The notes under the pieces were generated by a model. It did not search any database. It saw only the letters and a list, made by a program, of their open reading frames with translations, and had not been told where the DNA came from. DNA of 64,000 nucleotides from Diphasiastrum complanatum (taxonomy: Eukaryota > Streptophyta > Lycopodiopsida > Lycopodiales > Lycopodiaceae): the NCBI GenBank assembly GCA_029204225.1, contig CM055101.1, positions 63,702,671-63,766,670 of the forward strand, read 5' to 3'. Every line of letters begins with the position of its first letter. Within the stretch, counting starts at the first letter, position 1. Shown in pieces: positions 11,794-23,063 of this stretch. Position numbers and translations under genes: made by a program.

Positions 11794-12661
11794 TCAACTT
11801 ATGCTTGTTGCCTCCAGAGAAGCAGCGGTACTCGTTGCAGTTATTGCATCCACTGTCTCCTGTTTTCCTCTGCTAATAGCTTCATCTAAGGGCGTTCTCT
11901 CATGACTGAGAAACCACAAAAAAGAAGTTAGCGGAATCCATAACCATAACGAAAATGATATATGGCAGGGTGTGATCCTTCAACTTATTAATTCTTCTAT
12001 ACAAGTTAGGCAAGAGTATTTTGAATCAGATATTCACATATGATATTACATTCAGAAGATCATTCTTGGTCCAGTTCTCTAACTGCCTCAAGGAGGAAGG
12101 AAACAGAGATGATTAGCATAAGACAAGCAGGTGCACACCTATTTAGAGCTGATACATTTGCACCACGTGAGATTAATTCCTGTACCACCTGCAATGTGAA
12201 AGCTACAAACCTGAATGCTTTCTCCAGGAAGCAACATATGAAGCAGTGCATCTTATTTTCTCAAGCAAAGGGTACTCCATAACTGCTATGAATCTACAAA
12301 TGAGATCAAGTTACACCAAACAATTCCAAGTTCTATGACATACAAAATACATGCTCAGCTCATAAATAGGTGTATCATAAACATCTATTAAACCTGAACA
12401 TGGCCATTAAGGGCAGCCCAGTGGAGCGGTGTGTTTCCTTCTGAGTTGCTTATGTTTACATCCTGAAAATAGGAGTCAAAAGCGTCGCTGACACATAAAA
12501 ATAGCTTCTGAAAAAACTAAAAAAACTGCAAAAGTGACAATTGCTCAGGTATCTTCTGCTTAAACATCATTTCCAACTTCATATATTTGAGCTTACCGCT
12601 CCTGCTGATATCAGATACTGCACAATCTCAAAGTTCCCATTTGCAGCTGCCATATGCAAAG
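11794..12661 (-). CDS. YAR1-like ankyrin-repeat protein, last four exons (partial)
   Basis: Four minus-strand exons splice in frame. They are 12597-12661, 12394-12462, 12139-12188 and 11794-11905, with donors gtaagctc, gtttaata and gtgtgcac and AG acceptors. The 98 codons end at TGA 11794-11796. Ankyrin signatures run in order: LHMAAANGNFEIVQYLISAG, GNTPLHWAALNGHVQ, VVQELISRGANVSALN and ERTPLDEAI. The last ends in a short tail. The repeat wording and short C-terminus resemble plant and fungal YAR1-type ankyrin proteins; in yeast YAR1 shields ribosomal protein uS3 during 40S assembly. The first exon opens with two bases completing an Ala codon, so upstream exons must exist, but I found none up to 15000. 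They may lie across a repeat-filled intron, or this may be a gene fragment. Confidence 0.85.
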
Positions 12662-13324
12662 CTGTTTCAAGTACATCGTGAAAACCAAATTGAGCATTTA
12701 CACATGAGAGAGAGCACTATTGACTATCATAGTTTGGAAATGTGAGTTTGCAACAACCTCTCTACACATTCTAATTTATTGCTTTGCTCTCACCTAAGAG
12801 ATAGAAAGAAAGATAATGTCTTTCGGTCAACCGAAGGTACAAAAAACTAAAATTTACATTATAAGTGTGTTGTTTTCTGTCGGAATGTAACACGACGCTA
12901 AAATCAAAGAACTGAATTGAAACTACTAGTTAAACTAATGAGAAAGATTTATATATAGTCTCTTAGATCTGCCCATCTGATGAAAATGGAAATCATCAAA
13001 TGACATCCTGAGGTTGTGGTCTGAAGAATGTCATGAGAGTAGCTGAGTATGGTATTGTGCATCGAGATGATGGCATATATTTGAGAGTCCTTGAGCAAAT
13101 GTTTGTTGGAGTACGACCTTCAAAGCCAGTGTTACATCCTACTAAACCGCAAACTGCCATGTGCCGGTTACCCACTAGGAACCGAACGTCACACGATCCA
13201 CGCTGCCGTAGGATCCAATCCAAATCCACCCTCGGCGCCCTGGCCTGTGACAAGTAACAAGCAAGATCCAACCTCCGACCTAACGGTGTCCCATACCACT
13301 GATAGAGCCCTCATCCATCTCCTA
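12662..13324 (-). other. Unassigned stretch between ankyrin exons and Gypsy relic
   Basis: It holds a GC-richer segment at 13130-13260 that may be Gypsy 3' or LTR sequence beyond the integrase fragment. Short frames on both strands there show no family motif. No further ankyrin exon was found. Confidence 0.35.
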
Positions 13325-14529
13325 CCTCAAGCTTTTGATTAACATAAAACAGGGCTCTATCCTGAGCCATTTTTACATTATTGCACATCATGTAGGAAAT
13401 CCACTGCCGCTTTGACCTTGAGGCTTTTGAGGCCCCACGGAGATTGGAGCTCTAGGCTGAAAACCATACATCAGAGTGAATGGACTAAAACCCGTCGCAA
13501 AATGTTTTGTGCTGCTATACGCAGACTCAATCATTGGAAGGTGCCTTTCCCAATCTGACTGGAAACATATGCATGAAGCATATCTTCCATAGACTAGTTC
13601 ATCCTTTCAGTCTGACCATCCAATTCAGGATGATCTATAGACCCAAGACTTAAGGTGTTCTCCAATTTTTCAAAGACAGCTTGCCACAATTTGCCAGTGA
13701 ACTTAGAATTTTTTGCACTTGAAGCACAGGTTCCTCTTACGAGCTTCAGCTTTATCAATGCCACCTTGATGGTTTTTTAAGTTTTTTTTTGTTTTCTTAG
13801 AATTGTTGGAATTGGGATGTGTTTCACTAACAGCTTCCCTGTCCTTCCTCTTAAATTGAAAACCTTTTTTCTGCTCATTAGGCTGTTGACCCCTAGGTAG
13901 CTTAGGTGTGTCATCAAAGTATTTTGCAGCCCTAATAGCATCTTCTAGGGTTTTTGGATGGTTCCTACGAACATCCACTTGATAATCTTTTTGTAACCCA
14001 TCAATGAACATTAACATTTGTACCTTAGGCGAAATGTCACTATAAAGTGGATTCAGGTACTCATGGTTAGATGACTCAACTTTTGGAAGTGTTCATAGTC
14101 ATCTAAAAGTGGTAGAAAATAATCCCTAAAAAGCTTGCAAAAATCATCCCATGAACAAGGTTGATTGCCTTTTGCAACTAAGTCATCCCACCAAACTAAG
14201 GCTCTTCCTTCAAGGAACATGGTGACAGTGAATAACTTTTCAGATTCAGGAAATTGGTTCATGGCAAAGTATTTGTTCCAAACATTTAGCCAAGGACTTA
14301 CCACTTGTAAGTTCCTATCTTTCTTCTACCCGTTAAACACTTTTACAGGAGGTGGAACTACATGCTTCTTCAGATTGGCTAACCTAGACTCTAAGTCTTG
14401 GTTTCTTTGATTAGTTTCAAGAAGCTGCTTATTAATGGCTTGAATTTGTTGGTATAAAAGTTCAAGAGCTTGTGCCACATTGGATGGGTTTGATAGATCA
14501 AATGTTGGGTTTTCATTGGTTTGATCCAT
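13325..14529 (-). pseudogene. Ty3/Gypsy relic: gag joined to the end of integrase
   Basis: Reading down the minus strand, 14529-13703 carries a Gypsy Gag: a Gln-rich N-terminus, then FLEGRALVWWDDLV and FRDYFLP (retrotransposon gag domain), then a basic stretch and the first half of a zinc knuckle, LCFKCKKF. Immediately after, at about 13700, integrase-core sequence begins with KFTGKLWQ, followed by HPELDGQTERMN, and ends with MAQDRALFYVNQKLEVGD at about 13325. Protease, reverse transcriptase, RNase H and most of integrase are gone. The gag part is in more than one frame and the integrase part has several stops. It looks like a chromovirus-type element reduced by one internal deletion at the zinc knuckle. 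Confidence 0.8.
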
Positions 14530-15438
14530 TGGGGTTGCTTGTGTGTTTTCCTATTATGCGAATACAACAACAAGTGCTCAAATTAGTCTGAAACCAAGGG
14601 ATTCAATCTTCAAGCAAAGTTCTCAAAGTTATGTCAGAGGTTATCATGTCTACATTAATTGATTAAGGGGGGTCAAGTTATTTGATCCCAAGGAAGCCAA
14701 GGAATCGGGTCGTATGTTGCACTCATGGAGGCCACACATATGCATTAATGGGACATGAAGACAAAAGCAAGACATTGGGAAGTCGTATTAAGTAAGTTCA
14801 TACGAGAAGAATCGACATACGAAGGGATTCTACAACATCATACAAAGGAAGTTCTACATCAAGTAATGAAGACATTAAGATCACAGTTGATCGTGGATTC
14901 TACACCAAAATTGAAGATCTTCATTACATGAACATCATGGAGGAAATATATGCATACTTATGCTATGCATAGTTGTTGTTATTAAGAATGTGAACATTAA
15001 GAGAGGTGGGGGGGGGGGATTGTGTTAAAATTAATGTTCACATTAATACCCTTGATGGATTAATTAGGATTATTGGACCATGCATGTCTGCCAATACTAG
15101 AGGCCTTTACCTATATTTAGTAAAGTCAATTAAGACTTTAGTCAAACTCAAGTTTGAGATTCTAGTGCTTGATTTAAAGCACAAGTTTTGCTACAGATAG
15201 GTGTTGGGTGCTTTTACTAGATTTAGAGACATCATTTATGAAATTGCTTTGAAGCTTGTTGGTGGCATAGTTACCAAGGAACGCGGGAACACAAGTTTTT
15301 AGACGTGCCACGCATTAAGTCCTTGGGCCCCTCCAAACTTGTAAATATGGACCACAACTTAAGTTTGGTCCCTTGGTCCTTAAAACCAATTTTAAAGGCA
15401 TAAACTCACAATAACTTGGCATTAACATAAAAAGTCGT
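14530..15438 (+). other. No gene recognised
   Basis: The region upstream of the Gypsy gag should contain its leader and 5' LTR, but I could not identify a primer site or a repeated end. A G run at about 15007-15018 is the only conspicuous feature. Confidence 0.35.
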
Positions 15439-16790
15439 GTGTACCTTCAGGTACCGCGACTTTGCAGTCAGAGCATCACAGAGGAGAATCCAGTAAAAAA
15501 TGGAAATCATATTTCTAACAAATCCCACTATGAGGACTATAGTTACAAGATCCCCCACAGCATTGCCAAGTCAACAAACCATGCATACTCCCATCCCTTC
15601 CTTGGGTGCCTTAGGAGGCGGTCCATTTTATGATTCTTCATCTTCTTCTTCATTTCTTTCTGGACCTATGAGGCAAGCTTGTGAGGTCATAGACAACTCG
15701 GAGATTGGGAAGAGTGCGGAGAGATTGGCAAATGTGGAGTGAGGCCACTGACCATATCAGGGCAACAGATGTGGTACAGTTTATTGTTGATGAGGAGAAT
15801 GCTAACAAGGCAGCAGGAGCTATTATTGAAGCTCGTTACCCCCATATTTCTTTCAGCCCATTGCCTCAACAATTTGTTGAAGGCCATTGGCAAATTACCT
15901 TGCTATCAACCTTTGATTGACATGGGGAAGGATGTTGTCACTTTCATCACTCGACATCACTATATTTATGCTTTCTTTCATAAGATTGCCTCCAAGGACG
16001 CTCTAAAATAGACGCGCTTTGCTTACAATTTAATTATGTTGGAGCATCTCCAAGAAGAGAAAAATTCTTTGAGGCAGCTTGTCGTTTGTGATGAGTGGAT
16101 TGGTTGGGCAAAATCCTGTAGCTCCGCAAGTATGTACAGTGTACATTGTAGATTCATTTGTATTTCAATCTTCATCAAACAATCATTTCTGCAAGAATTT
16201 ACCCATTTTTTATTTCACTCGTGAGTGTTGTTTTGTTGTTATGAATACTAGGTAAAGGTGCACAAAGCATATGTTTTGACCAAAGTTTTTGGGAATCCAT
16301 TACACGTATACTTGATATTGTCCATTTCCTTCAGAGAAGACATCAGCTTCTCTGATCGCTTTGCTGATGACATTACTGGTTTTAACATGCACAGCGTGAT
16401 AGATTTCTCATAGGTGTTGGCTTGTGGTGGGAGGATTGGGGAACTGACACTCCCAATATACAGACGTTAGTTGTTTGTATTTTAATCAAGAGGCCAGTTC
16501 CTCTCCCGATGAACGCTTGTGGAGCTCATTTAGCCACATAGCATCGAAGAAGAGGAATCGTCTTGGCACAGAAAAGGCAAATGATTCGGTTCTTGTTCAT
16601 GCAAACCTACACTTGTTGAGGAGCATGGATGTGAAGGGCAAAGAGCAAAAATTCTTGGTGTCAGAGGATGGTTCCCACAAGTCTAATGGACAGAGAGATA
16701 GAGAGAATCAAGTGCCTAGTGATATACCAAATGCTCTCAATTTTGACGATTCAGAGTCCACCTTTGCAGATATCACTTGTTGATCTTTTA
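15439..16790 (+). pseudogene. hAT transposase relic (DUF659 type)
   Basis: Plus-strand pieces in several frames read as a hAT-like transposase. VVQFIVDEENANKAAGAIIE at about 15776, then IGKLPCYQPLIDMGKDVVTF, HHYIYAFFHKI and EEKNSLRQLVVCDEWIGWAK correspond to the DUF659/RNase H-like core. WWEDWGTDTPNIQTL at about 16430 and SSSPDERLWSSFSHIASKKR (16500 on) correspond to the C-terminal hAT dimerisation domain. Stops and frameshifts separate the parts. I could not find terminal inverted repeats or 8-bp target duplications. Not functional. Confidence 0.8.
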
Positions 16791-17210
16791 CGATGGCACA
16801 TGCATTATGTTATTTAGTTGCAAGTAGCTAGTTAGTTACTACTTACCAATAGTTTCTAGATTTTGGACTGTGCAATGTGACGGCCTATGAGCCTCCTATT
16901 TTGATCTTTACTATAATATGTATGACACTGATCTTTGATAAATCATTCTAGAAGGCCATTTAACTGTTTGAGTCTCCTATTTTGCAGTGATAGATCATTG
17001 ATTGCATGTAACAATTAAGTTTTTGATGTACGATTCATAAAGTAGATTAGACTTGGAGATTGATCATTGGAGTAGTAAGCACTTCGCAATTTAATAAATT
17101 ATCATCAATTTCAAAACCTTTAAGGTTTCATTCAAAAAGTTAAACTTTGGTATGAATTTCATTTTTTAACAAACAAATAGATATAATATATATATATCTA
17201 TATAATAATA
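16791..17210 (+). other. AT-rich stretch without gene
   Basis: No frame or motif. It may include the 3' flank of the hAT relic. Its end runs into TA-rich sequence at about 17183-17208. Confidence 0.4.
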
Positions 17211-17473
17211 GGGATGAGGGTCCGGGCCAGATTGCCCGTGTCTGTTCTCCGGATCCGGAAGCGTCCAACCCTCGGACGCGTCCAAATTTTTTTTTTTAAA
17301 TTTAAAAAAAAAAAAAAACAGATGCGTCCGGACGCATGCGTCCAGGGGTCCGGACGCCATTTATTTTATTATTATTTTTAAAAAAAAATTAAATTTAAAA
17401 AAAAAAAAAAAACCGGACGTGTCCGGACGCTGATGCAACCCTGACGCGTCCGCGTCCGCCATCGCTTCCTTAG

Positions 17474-17474
<1 letters not shown>
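17211..17474 (+). repeat. GC-palindrome block with poly-T/poly-A arms
   Basis: Repeated palindromes built on GGACGCGTCC, GCGTCCGGACGC and TCCGGATCCGGA alternate with paired T-rich and A-rich runs at 17287-17320 and 17363-17412. TA dinucleotides flank both sides (about 17183-17208 and 17475-17509). The block may be a foldback-like insertion into a TA microsatellite. It has no coding capacity. Confidence 0.6.

Positions 17475-17509
<35 letters not shown>
17475..17509 (+). repeat. TA microsatellite
   Basis: About 17 TA units immediately right of the palindrome block. Confidence 0.9.
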
Positions 17510-17510
<1 letters not shown>

Positions 17511-18699
17511 CATGTTTTTGAGTATTACGTTCCCGTTCTCGTTCCCTAGTTTATATTTCTTGTGATGACGTGGCGTTCTCGTTCCCACTTTCTTAATAGA
17601 TTTTTGCATCAATCTAGCACGATTTTTTGCATTTGTCTACATTTCTCTTTGATCAAATCTCTTCTAAATTGTGTTGTGGTTGGATCTTTGTGATCTTGAG
17701 CCATTTACAGGTCATTTCAAGTCATTTATACTTCAGGGACAAAGATTTATGTTTTTTGATGTAATTCATCAAAACAAGCTTTTTATGTGTTGAAAAGTTT
17801 GTATACTTTCAAGCTCCATTCAGTGTTTTCCACTTACTTTTGTTGATTGTCAGTTTCAAACCCTTGTTTGCTGATTTTTGAAGGAAAAGAATTTGTATGT
17901 TGCTAGATTTCGGCTGTAAAAGATCTATCCTATCTAGTTCTTTAAGGAATTCAAGGTAGTCCCTTTGTGTAGCTGGTTTGCGGTGAAATAGGCTTGTTTG
18001 TGCTTTGTTTCAAGGGCTTTTGTTGGTGGTTTTTGCATAATTTTGCAAATAGCATCGCTTTTTCTGGCTAGACTTTTGCTATGGCATCCTCTAGTGATAC
18101 TATCCTGATTCTCAGAGGATCGATGCACTTTCTGCCAAGGTTGATGCAAGGAGCTGATGTTAAAACAAATCTTAGAGCAATTGAAGCATGGCCATGCACC
18201 TGAAGAGTCAGTGGTACAAGGAATTTGGGTGGTGAGCCTGGTTCAAGTGAAAGAGATGCAGATTTTGGCAGGAAGCGCAAGTTGTCGTCCATCAAGGACT
18301 TGAATCCTCCAAAGTTTACAGGTGCAACAGCTGATTTCCTAACACTTCTTTGATAGTTATGCACGGACAGCTCTGCGGTAGAGATAGTTTAGTTCTATTT
18401 GACAGTAGTCCTCACATAATGTCATTGATTCAACGCTTTTTAAGAAGTAAAGAGTGAGCACACAACTGTTTAAGTACCAATACATAGTTAAAATGGTTGA
18501 TGGAAAGGGTACGAAGATTTGGGACACGAGGGTTGTGAGTATGCCCTTAACTAATCAGAGTTATTCTGAGCAGCAACATCACCACCATTTCCAGGACATG
18601 ATTTGAGGCTTCTTACCACCATACATTTTCCCGTTTCATACACATTGTTTCTTTATTAGTGGTATTAGTACTTAGATTTATATTAGATGCATTTTCCTT
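17510..18699 (+). other. No gene recognised
   Basis: Short frames around 18080-18360 on both strands show no family signature. Confidence 0.35.
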
Positions 18700-18801
18700 T
18701 ATAGATTCAGAGACGTTTTCATACACTCCTATCTGTCCCACACACTTGATATGTACTTATTCGTCTTATATGCCTTTGGCATGGAAAAGACATTAATAAA
18801 G

Positions 18802-18852
<51 letters not shown>
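18700..18852 (+). repeat. Repeat end with AATAAAGC and CT microsatellite, copy 1
   Basis: A segment with GAGACGTTTTCATACACTCC, CTTGATATGTACTT and GGCATGGAAAAGACATTAAT ends in AATAAAGC, then CT dinucleotides (18805-18852). A second copy is at about 19410-19598 and a diverged third at about 22930-23060. Confidence 0.7.
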
Positions 18853-18854
<2 letters not shown>

Positions 18855-19407
18855 GTCCTCTCATCACCTTCAGACTCAGGGATACCGACTATCATGGTTC
18901 TCTCAGGCATCACACTTCCTTATGGAAGCATTTGGTATCACTATCACTGATCTCCCTTTGGGTACACACCATTACATTAGACGTTTTTTATCCAGAGCAT
19001 ATCTCGACCGTACTTGGCGTCACCAGCTGAGGGTTAAGCCTGACTACTACCGGACTCACTTTCTAGAGCAGGATGCCACTAGTCTTTCAGTTTTACCTCG
19101 CTATTTGTTCTCTGGACTATCAGACGGTCTCCGTTTCACTTTGGGACAGTTCAAAGTCTCCTCACATCAGTTGGCTATTGAGACAGGCATATTCCAGCGT
19201 ACACCACTAGAGGAGAGACTATGTCTGCTGTGTAAAATACATGAGATATGCCACGAGAGGAGAGACTATGCCTGCTGTGTAAAATACATGGGTACACCAC
19301 GAGAGGAGAGACTATGCCTGCTGTGTAAAATACTCCTGGCAGCTATTCTTGCTCCCACTTATGGACAGTTGGCACAGTTATATTACTCATTTATCTTTTA
19401 TGCATAG
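18853..19407 (+). pseudogene. LINE-like C-terminal fragment with triplicated Cys motif
   Basis: The open frame (it starts within the CT tract) includes HQLRVKPDYYRTHFLEQD, LRFTLGQFKVSSHQLAIETG and EERLCLLCKI. This resembles the C-terminal region after the reverse transcriptase in plant LINE-type ORF2 proteins, where a CxxC half of a zinc motif follows a 'SSH.L.IETG' stretch. The segment encoding EERLCLLCKI is present three times in tandem (about 19203-19332), and the second half of the zinc motif is missing. The fragment is flanked by the two related repeat ends. No reverse transcriptase catalytic motif is present. Confidence 0.55.
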
Positions 19408-19409
19408 TT

Positions 19410-19521
19410 TTTCTTGGAGACGTTTATATACGCTCCCATGGTTTTCACATACTTGACATGTACTCCTTTTGGTCTTATATGACTTTTGGCATGGAAAAGA
19501 CATTAATAAAGCTTTCTTTCT

Positions 19522-19598
<77 letters not shown>
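19410..19598 (+). repeat. Repeat end with AATAAAGC and CT microsatellite, copy 2
   Basis: It matches copy 1 at 18700-18852 (GAGACGTTT, CTTGACATGTACT, TTGGCATGGAAAAGACATT, AATAAAGC) and again leads into CT dinucleotides, here about 19527-19597. Confidence 0.7.
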
Positions 19599-19601
<3 letters not shown>

Positions 19602-21231
19602 CCCTCTTTTAGAAGGGGAGTTGATCCATGCAACTAGCATCTCTCTTCCTAGATCCCATGCTGCAGATCCAGCACAAATAGGAGTGGCATCTTGTCATTT
19701 TTAGGTGGTATTCTTCTTCTAGTAGGGAGAGCTATGCTGAGGGAATAGATGGTTGATTGAGGAAAATTCTGCTAGCAGTAACTTACGTAGCGGAGAATTG
19801 CTCGGTTGATCGGAGGTGTCAGTAATCAGGTCCCAGATTTGGGGAGGGCGCCCATTTCGCCCTCAATGTTGTGTTTTTCTTTTGTTGCATGCTTTTTATG
19901 CATGTCACTGAGTCTTAATGCATGTGCAATTTCCTTTCCGATAGCATATCAATTTCCATTTGCATGTTGTTGTAATCTGCCTATGATTGTGAATAGTCGC
20001 TTGCATGTCAATTGAACGACATTAATAACTATTTTCCTACCTAGATCTTTTACAAACTTGCACATGAGCTTTCAAGCTGGGAAATAAGGACTTAAATGGC
20101 GACCAGCTATGGTTCCAATCCAAAGAAACTAAATGCATTACCAGTACGGCCTTCACTATCTTGCATGTTCGTTGAAGAAGTCGACGAAATAATAGCTTTG
20201 ACATCATCCAAATCTCCATACCTAGTAGCCTGAAGATCCATTTGAGAATTGAAGATTTACGTTTTTGGAACAGCCAACTCGTTAAAATCTATTGGTAGAA
20301 TCAATGTCAAAGATTTCAAACCTACCAAAAAGAGCACACAAATACTAGCGTAGACAATATGCAATCGAGCACAACAGTGATCTTGAAGGGACGTAATTGT
20401 ATGCCAATAGTGGCTGAAAGTGTCTTGTGCACATCAAATAATGAAAGACTTTCAATTGGACATAACAACACAATAAGAAACAGGGAAAAACATCCAAGCC
20501 TTTGCACATAACGACACTTGGAATCAGTCATACCAAAGCGACATTGCAAATGAGCATTTTATGATGATTTTTGCATCAAACTAAGTGGCTTTTTCTTGAA
20601 GTAGAGCCCTTTCACAATAGTATAATGATCTGTGCTATTCTTGTTTGTTTGCAATAGTTTTGGACCTCCATATTCTATATTCTTCTATCTTGATTATGTT
20701 TTGGCCTATAAGTAATCTAAATTCCAAGCTTTTTCCAAATGCCTAGCGTGGTAAACATAGGCATTCACAGCAAGTTGAGTACAAACTTTCTATATGATGG
20801 GCTTTTCCAAATATAATGATCTAAGGTTGGCACAAATGAGTAGGCTTAGCATAGAACTTTGCTAAATTAAGAGCATGAGAAATGCTATTCTTGCATGTTC
20901 AAGAAAGACTCCATTTAGATTTTCACCTGTAAATTCTCCAACACATGATATAAGGGATTAACTTTACGTTATTTACATCGAAATTAACTTTTTATTTTAT
21001 CTTTTAGTCAAATATTAGCTCATTTTTTACTAACACTTATTCAACTAGCTAGGACTCTTGGACACAATACTCTTTGCCTACTTTCAAGTCTAGTTAATCC
21101 ATTTGGTTTGCTGCTACTGTGTCCAACAACAAGTGAACTTTGAATTATTCAACATATTTTCCAACCTTCTAAGCATTCATAAAATCATCCAATGACGTTG
21201 GGATACTATCCTTGACTCATCCAATAATACC
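19599..21231 (+). other. No gene recognised
   Basis: Only short frames without family motifs on either strand. Confidence 0.35.
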
Positions 21232-21310
21232 CAACGGGGTTGGCTCAACTGGTTAGCTTGGCATCCAAAGTTTCTTTGGTCCCAGGTTCGAGCCTCCCCT
21301 TGGAAACCAA
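21232..21310 (+). repeat. tRNA-derived SINE head
   Basis: GTTGGCTCAACTGGTTAG at about 21238 (A box) and GGTTCGAGCCTCC at about 21286 (B box) are spaced as in tRNA genes. The wording matches plant tRNA-derived SINEs of the Au-like type. It does not form a full tRNA cloverleaf with a mature 3' end. The tail end is not defined. Confidence 0.7.
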
Positions 21311-21944
21311 GAAGCATCCAATAAATGCAGGATCTCAAAGTTGATAATGACACAAGAAAACCACAACTATTCCTAGTAAGTGTGTTATGTTTGTACAAAA
21401 GCGAAAAACAAACTGTATACAACAACAACCTCATTTCGTAGCGTATGGTAATTACCAACTAAATCACAGAATTTTGTATCACTTAAATTGACAATACATG
21501 AAGCAATCTAGCAATCCCTCGCAAAAAATAGTAAATACCATCACAAAACGTCAATGGCTAAAGCCCTACAAGTGATAGTAAGGAAAGAATTTTCCCACAA
21601 AGAGCCCACGCAATATCAAATCATAAGCTAAAAATGAATATACATAAGGTTTATTCATAGTCCCTTGAGGAACCACAAAGGCAAGATTCAATCAAGGGAG
21701 GCAAAACTTCTAGAGGAAAAATAGTGCACCCTCCTAAAGGGCCCCCACTTCAAGTAATTAACTAATAAAAGCTGGGGGCCCTTGGCCAGTCCTAATATAA
21801 ATGAATAAAGAAGGCTTTTAGGCATGTACATGAATAAAAGGGCTCGAGGCCAACAAATGAAAATAGGCCCTGTAATCCATGTAGTCTATGGACCCAATAG
21901 TCTATAACTCTCCCACACTAAAAAGCATTGCCCCTGATGTGGGC

Positions 21945-22190
21945 AAGTAAAACCAACATCAAGGACGTACAACATCCCCAACAATAGAGATATGCTCTAT
22001 TGAATATGATTAATGCCAGATCCAAGCCACAAAAGTGCAAAAGCTCCAAGAAAGTATTATAGTGAGCCAAGGTCTTTCATATCAAACTCTGATGAGAGAT
22101 TTTTCTCAATATTCTAAATCAAATCACAATCCAAACCTGTGATAACAAGATCATCCACAAAGGAAATTGGAATATTCGACACATGCTTTA
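21945..22190 (-). pseudogene. Copia reverse transcriptase fragment
   Basis: The minus strand reads SFVDDLVITG (reverse transcriptase motif FVDD), followed by NIEKNLSSEFDMK and, after a stop, a YFLG-like stretch, as in Copia RVT_2 domains. Two stops are present. About 100 bases further down the minus strand the similarity ends. Confidence 0.65.
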
Positions 22191-22629
22191 GTGAATTTTG
22201 TGATATTCCCTAATAATCGTAATTGGGCTGGCCTTTAGTTTGAACTTTGAATCAATGCTCATGTTAGCTAGGATAAGACCTTAGCTCACATACCTTTAAG
22301 AATAAGTGTCGTTAACGTCGATAGCTCGAGGCTATATAAGCATGCTCAATTTAGGAGAAGGACTTCCAAGAGGGTTGTAAGCCATGGTGCATGTATTAGC
22401 TATGCTTAGAGAAAGTATTTGTGGTACGGGATCCGATTGCTTATGGATGAAGAGCTTATGGCTTGATGGAAAGCCTACTAGCAATCTTTATGGCGTTTTG
22501 GATCTTGCGTGTTGGACATGGAGATGGCACACACGAACAAAAGAGCATAGCAACCATGTAAGATTTGAATCTTAGCTTTTGGGTCGAAGCAACATTTAGC
22601 AACTTATCTCTAAGAAAAACATTTGAAAG

Positions 22630-22872
22630 ATGTTTGTATCAAAAGTATGGAAAGCTACTAATAGGACTAGTCAAGCTTGGGAAATTCTCATATTTGTGTT
22701 TGAGACATCTAGTACAGATAGGGTTCTTCAATTAAAGAACCAACTTCATTTTCTCAGGATGGATTCAAGTTATCCAGTCACTAATCATCTCACGAAGATC
22801 TTGAATCTTCAATACTATCTTGCAACTGTTGGAGAAAGTGTTGCGGGTATGGAAGGGGTAGCAGGAGGCTAG
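22630..22872 (+). pseudogene. Copia gag fragment
   Basis: The frame contains AWEILIFVFETSST, LQLKNQLHFLRMDS and LTKILNLQYYLATVGESV, the pattern of the UBN2/Copia Gag domain. Weak gag-like sequence in other frames precedes it from about 22384, next to a TATA-like CTATATAAG near 22331. It ends after about 80 residues. No zinc knuckle or pol follows. Confidence 0.65.
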
Positions 22873-22929
22873 CTTATAAAAGTTATATAAAACTATCCTA
22901 GTCAGCATGCTTATAAGGCCAAAGAGGTT

Positions 22930-23004
22930 GATGTGATGTACTTTTCAATCTTATGTACCTTTTTGGTACCTTAGAAACATTAATGAAGCGCTCGCTCGCT
23001 CGCG

Positions 23005-23060
<56 letters not shown>
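22930..23060 (+). repeat. Repeat end with CT microsatellite, copy 3 (diverged)
   Basis: TGTGATGTACTTTT, ACCTTAGAAACATTAATGAAG and a CTCG run lead into CT dinucleotides at 23008-23060. The layout is that of the copies at 18700-18852 and 19410-19598. Confidence 0.5.

Positions 23061-23063
<3 letters not shown>

Noticed and set aside
12996-13342. Overlapping frames on both strands around 13000-13340
   Set aside because: No family motif; they lie in GC-richer relic sequence next to the Gypsy integrase fragment.
21232-21310. Functional tRNA gene
   Set aside because: Same reasoning: good A and B boxes but no complete cloverleaf.
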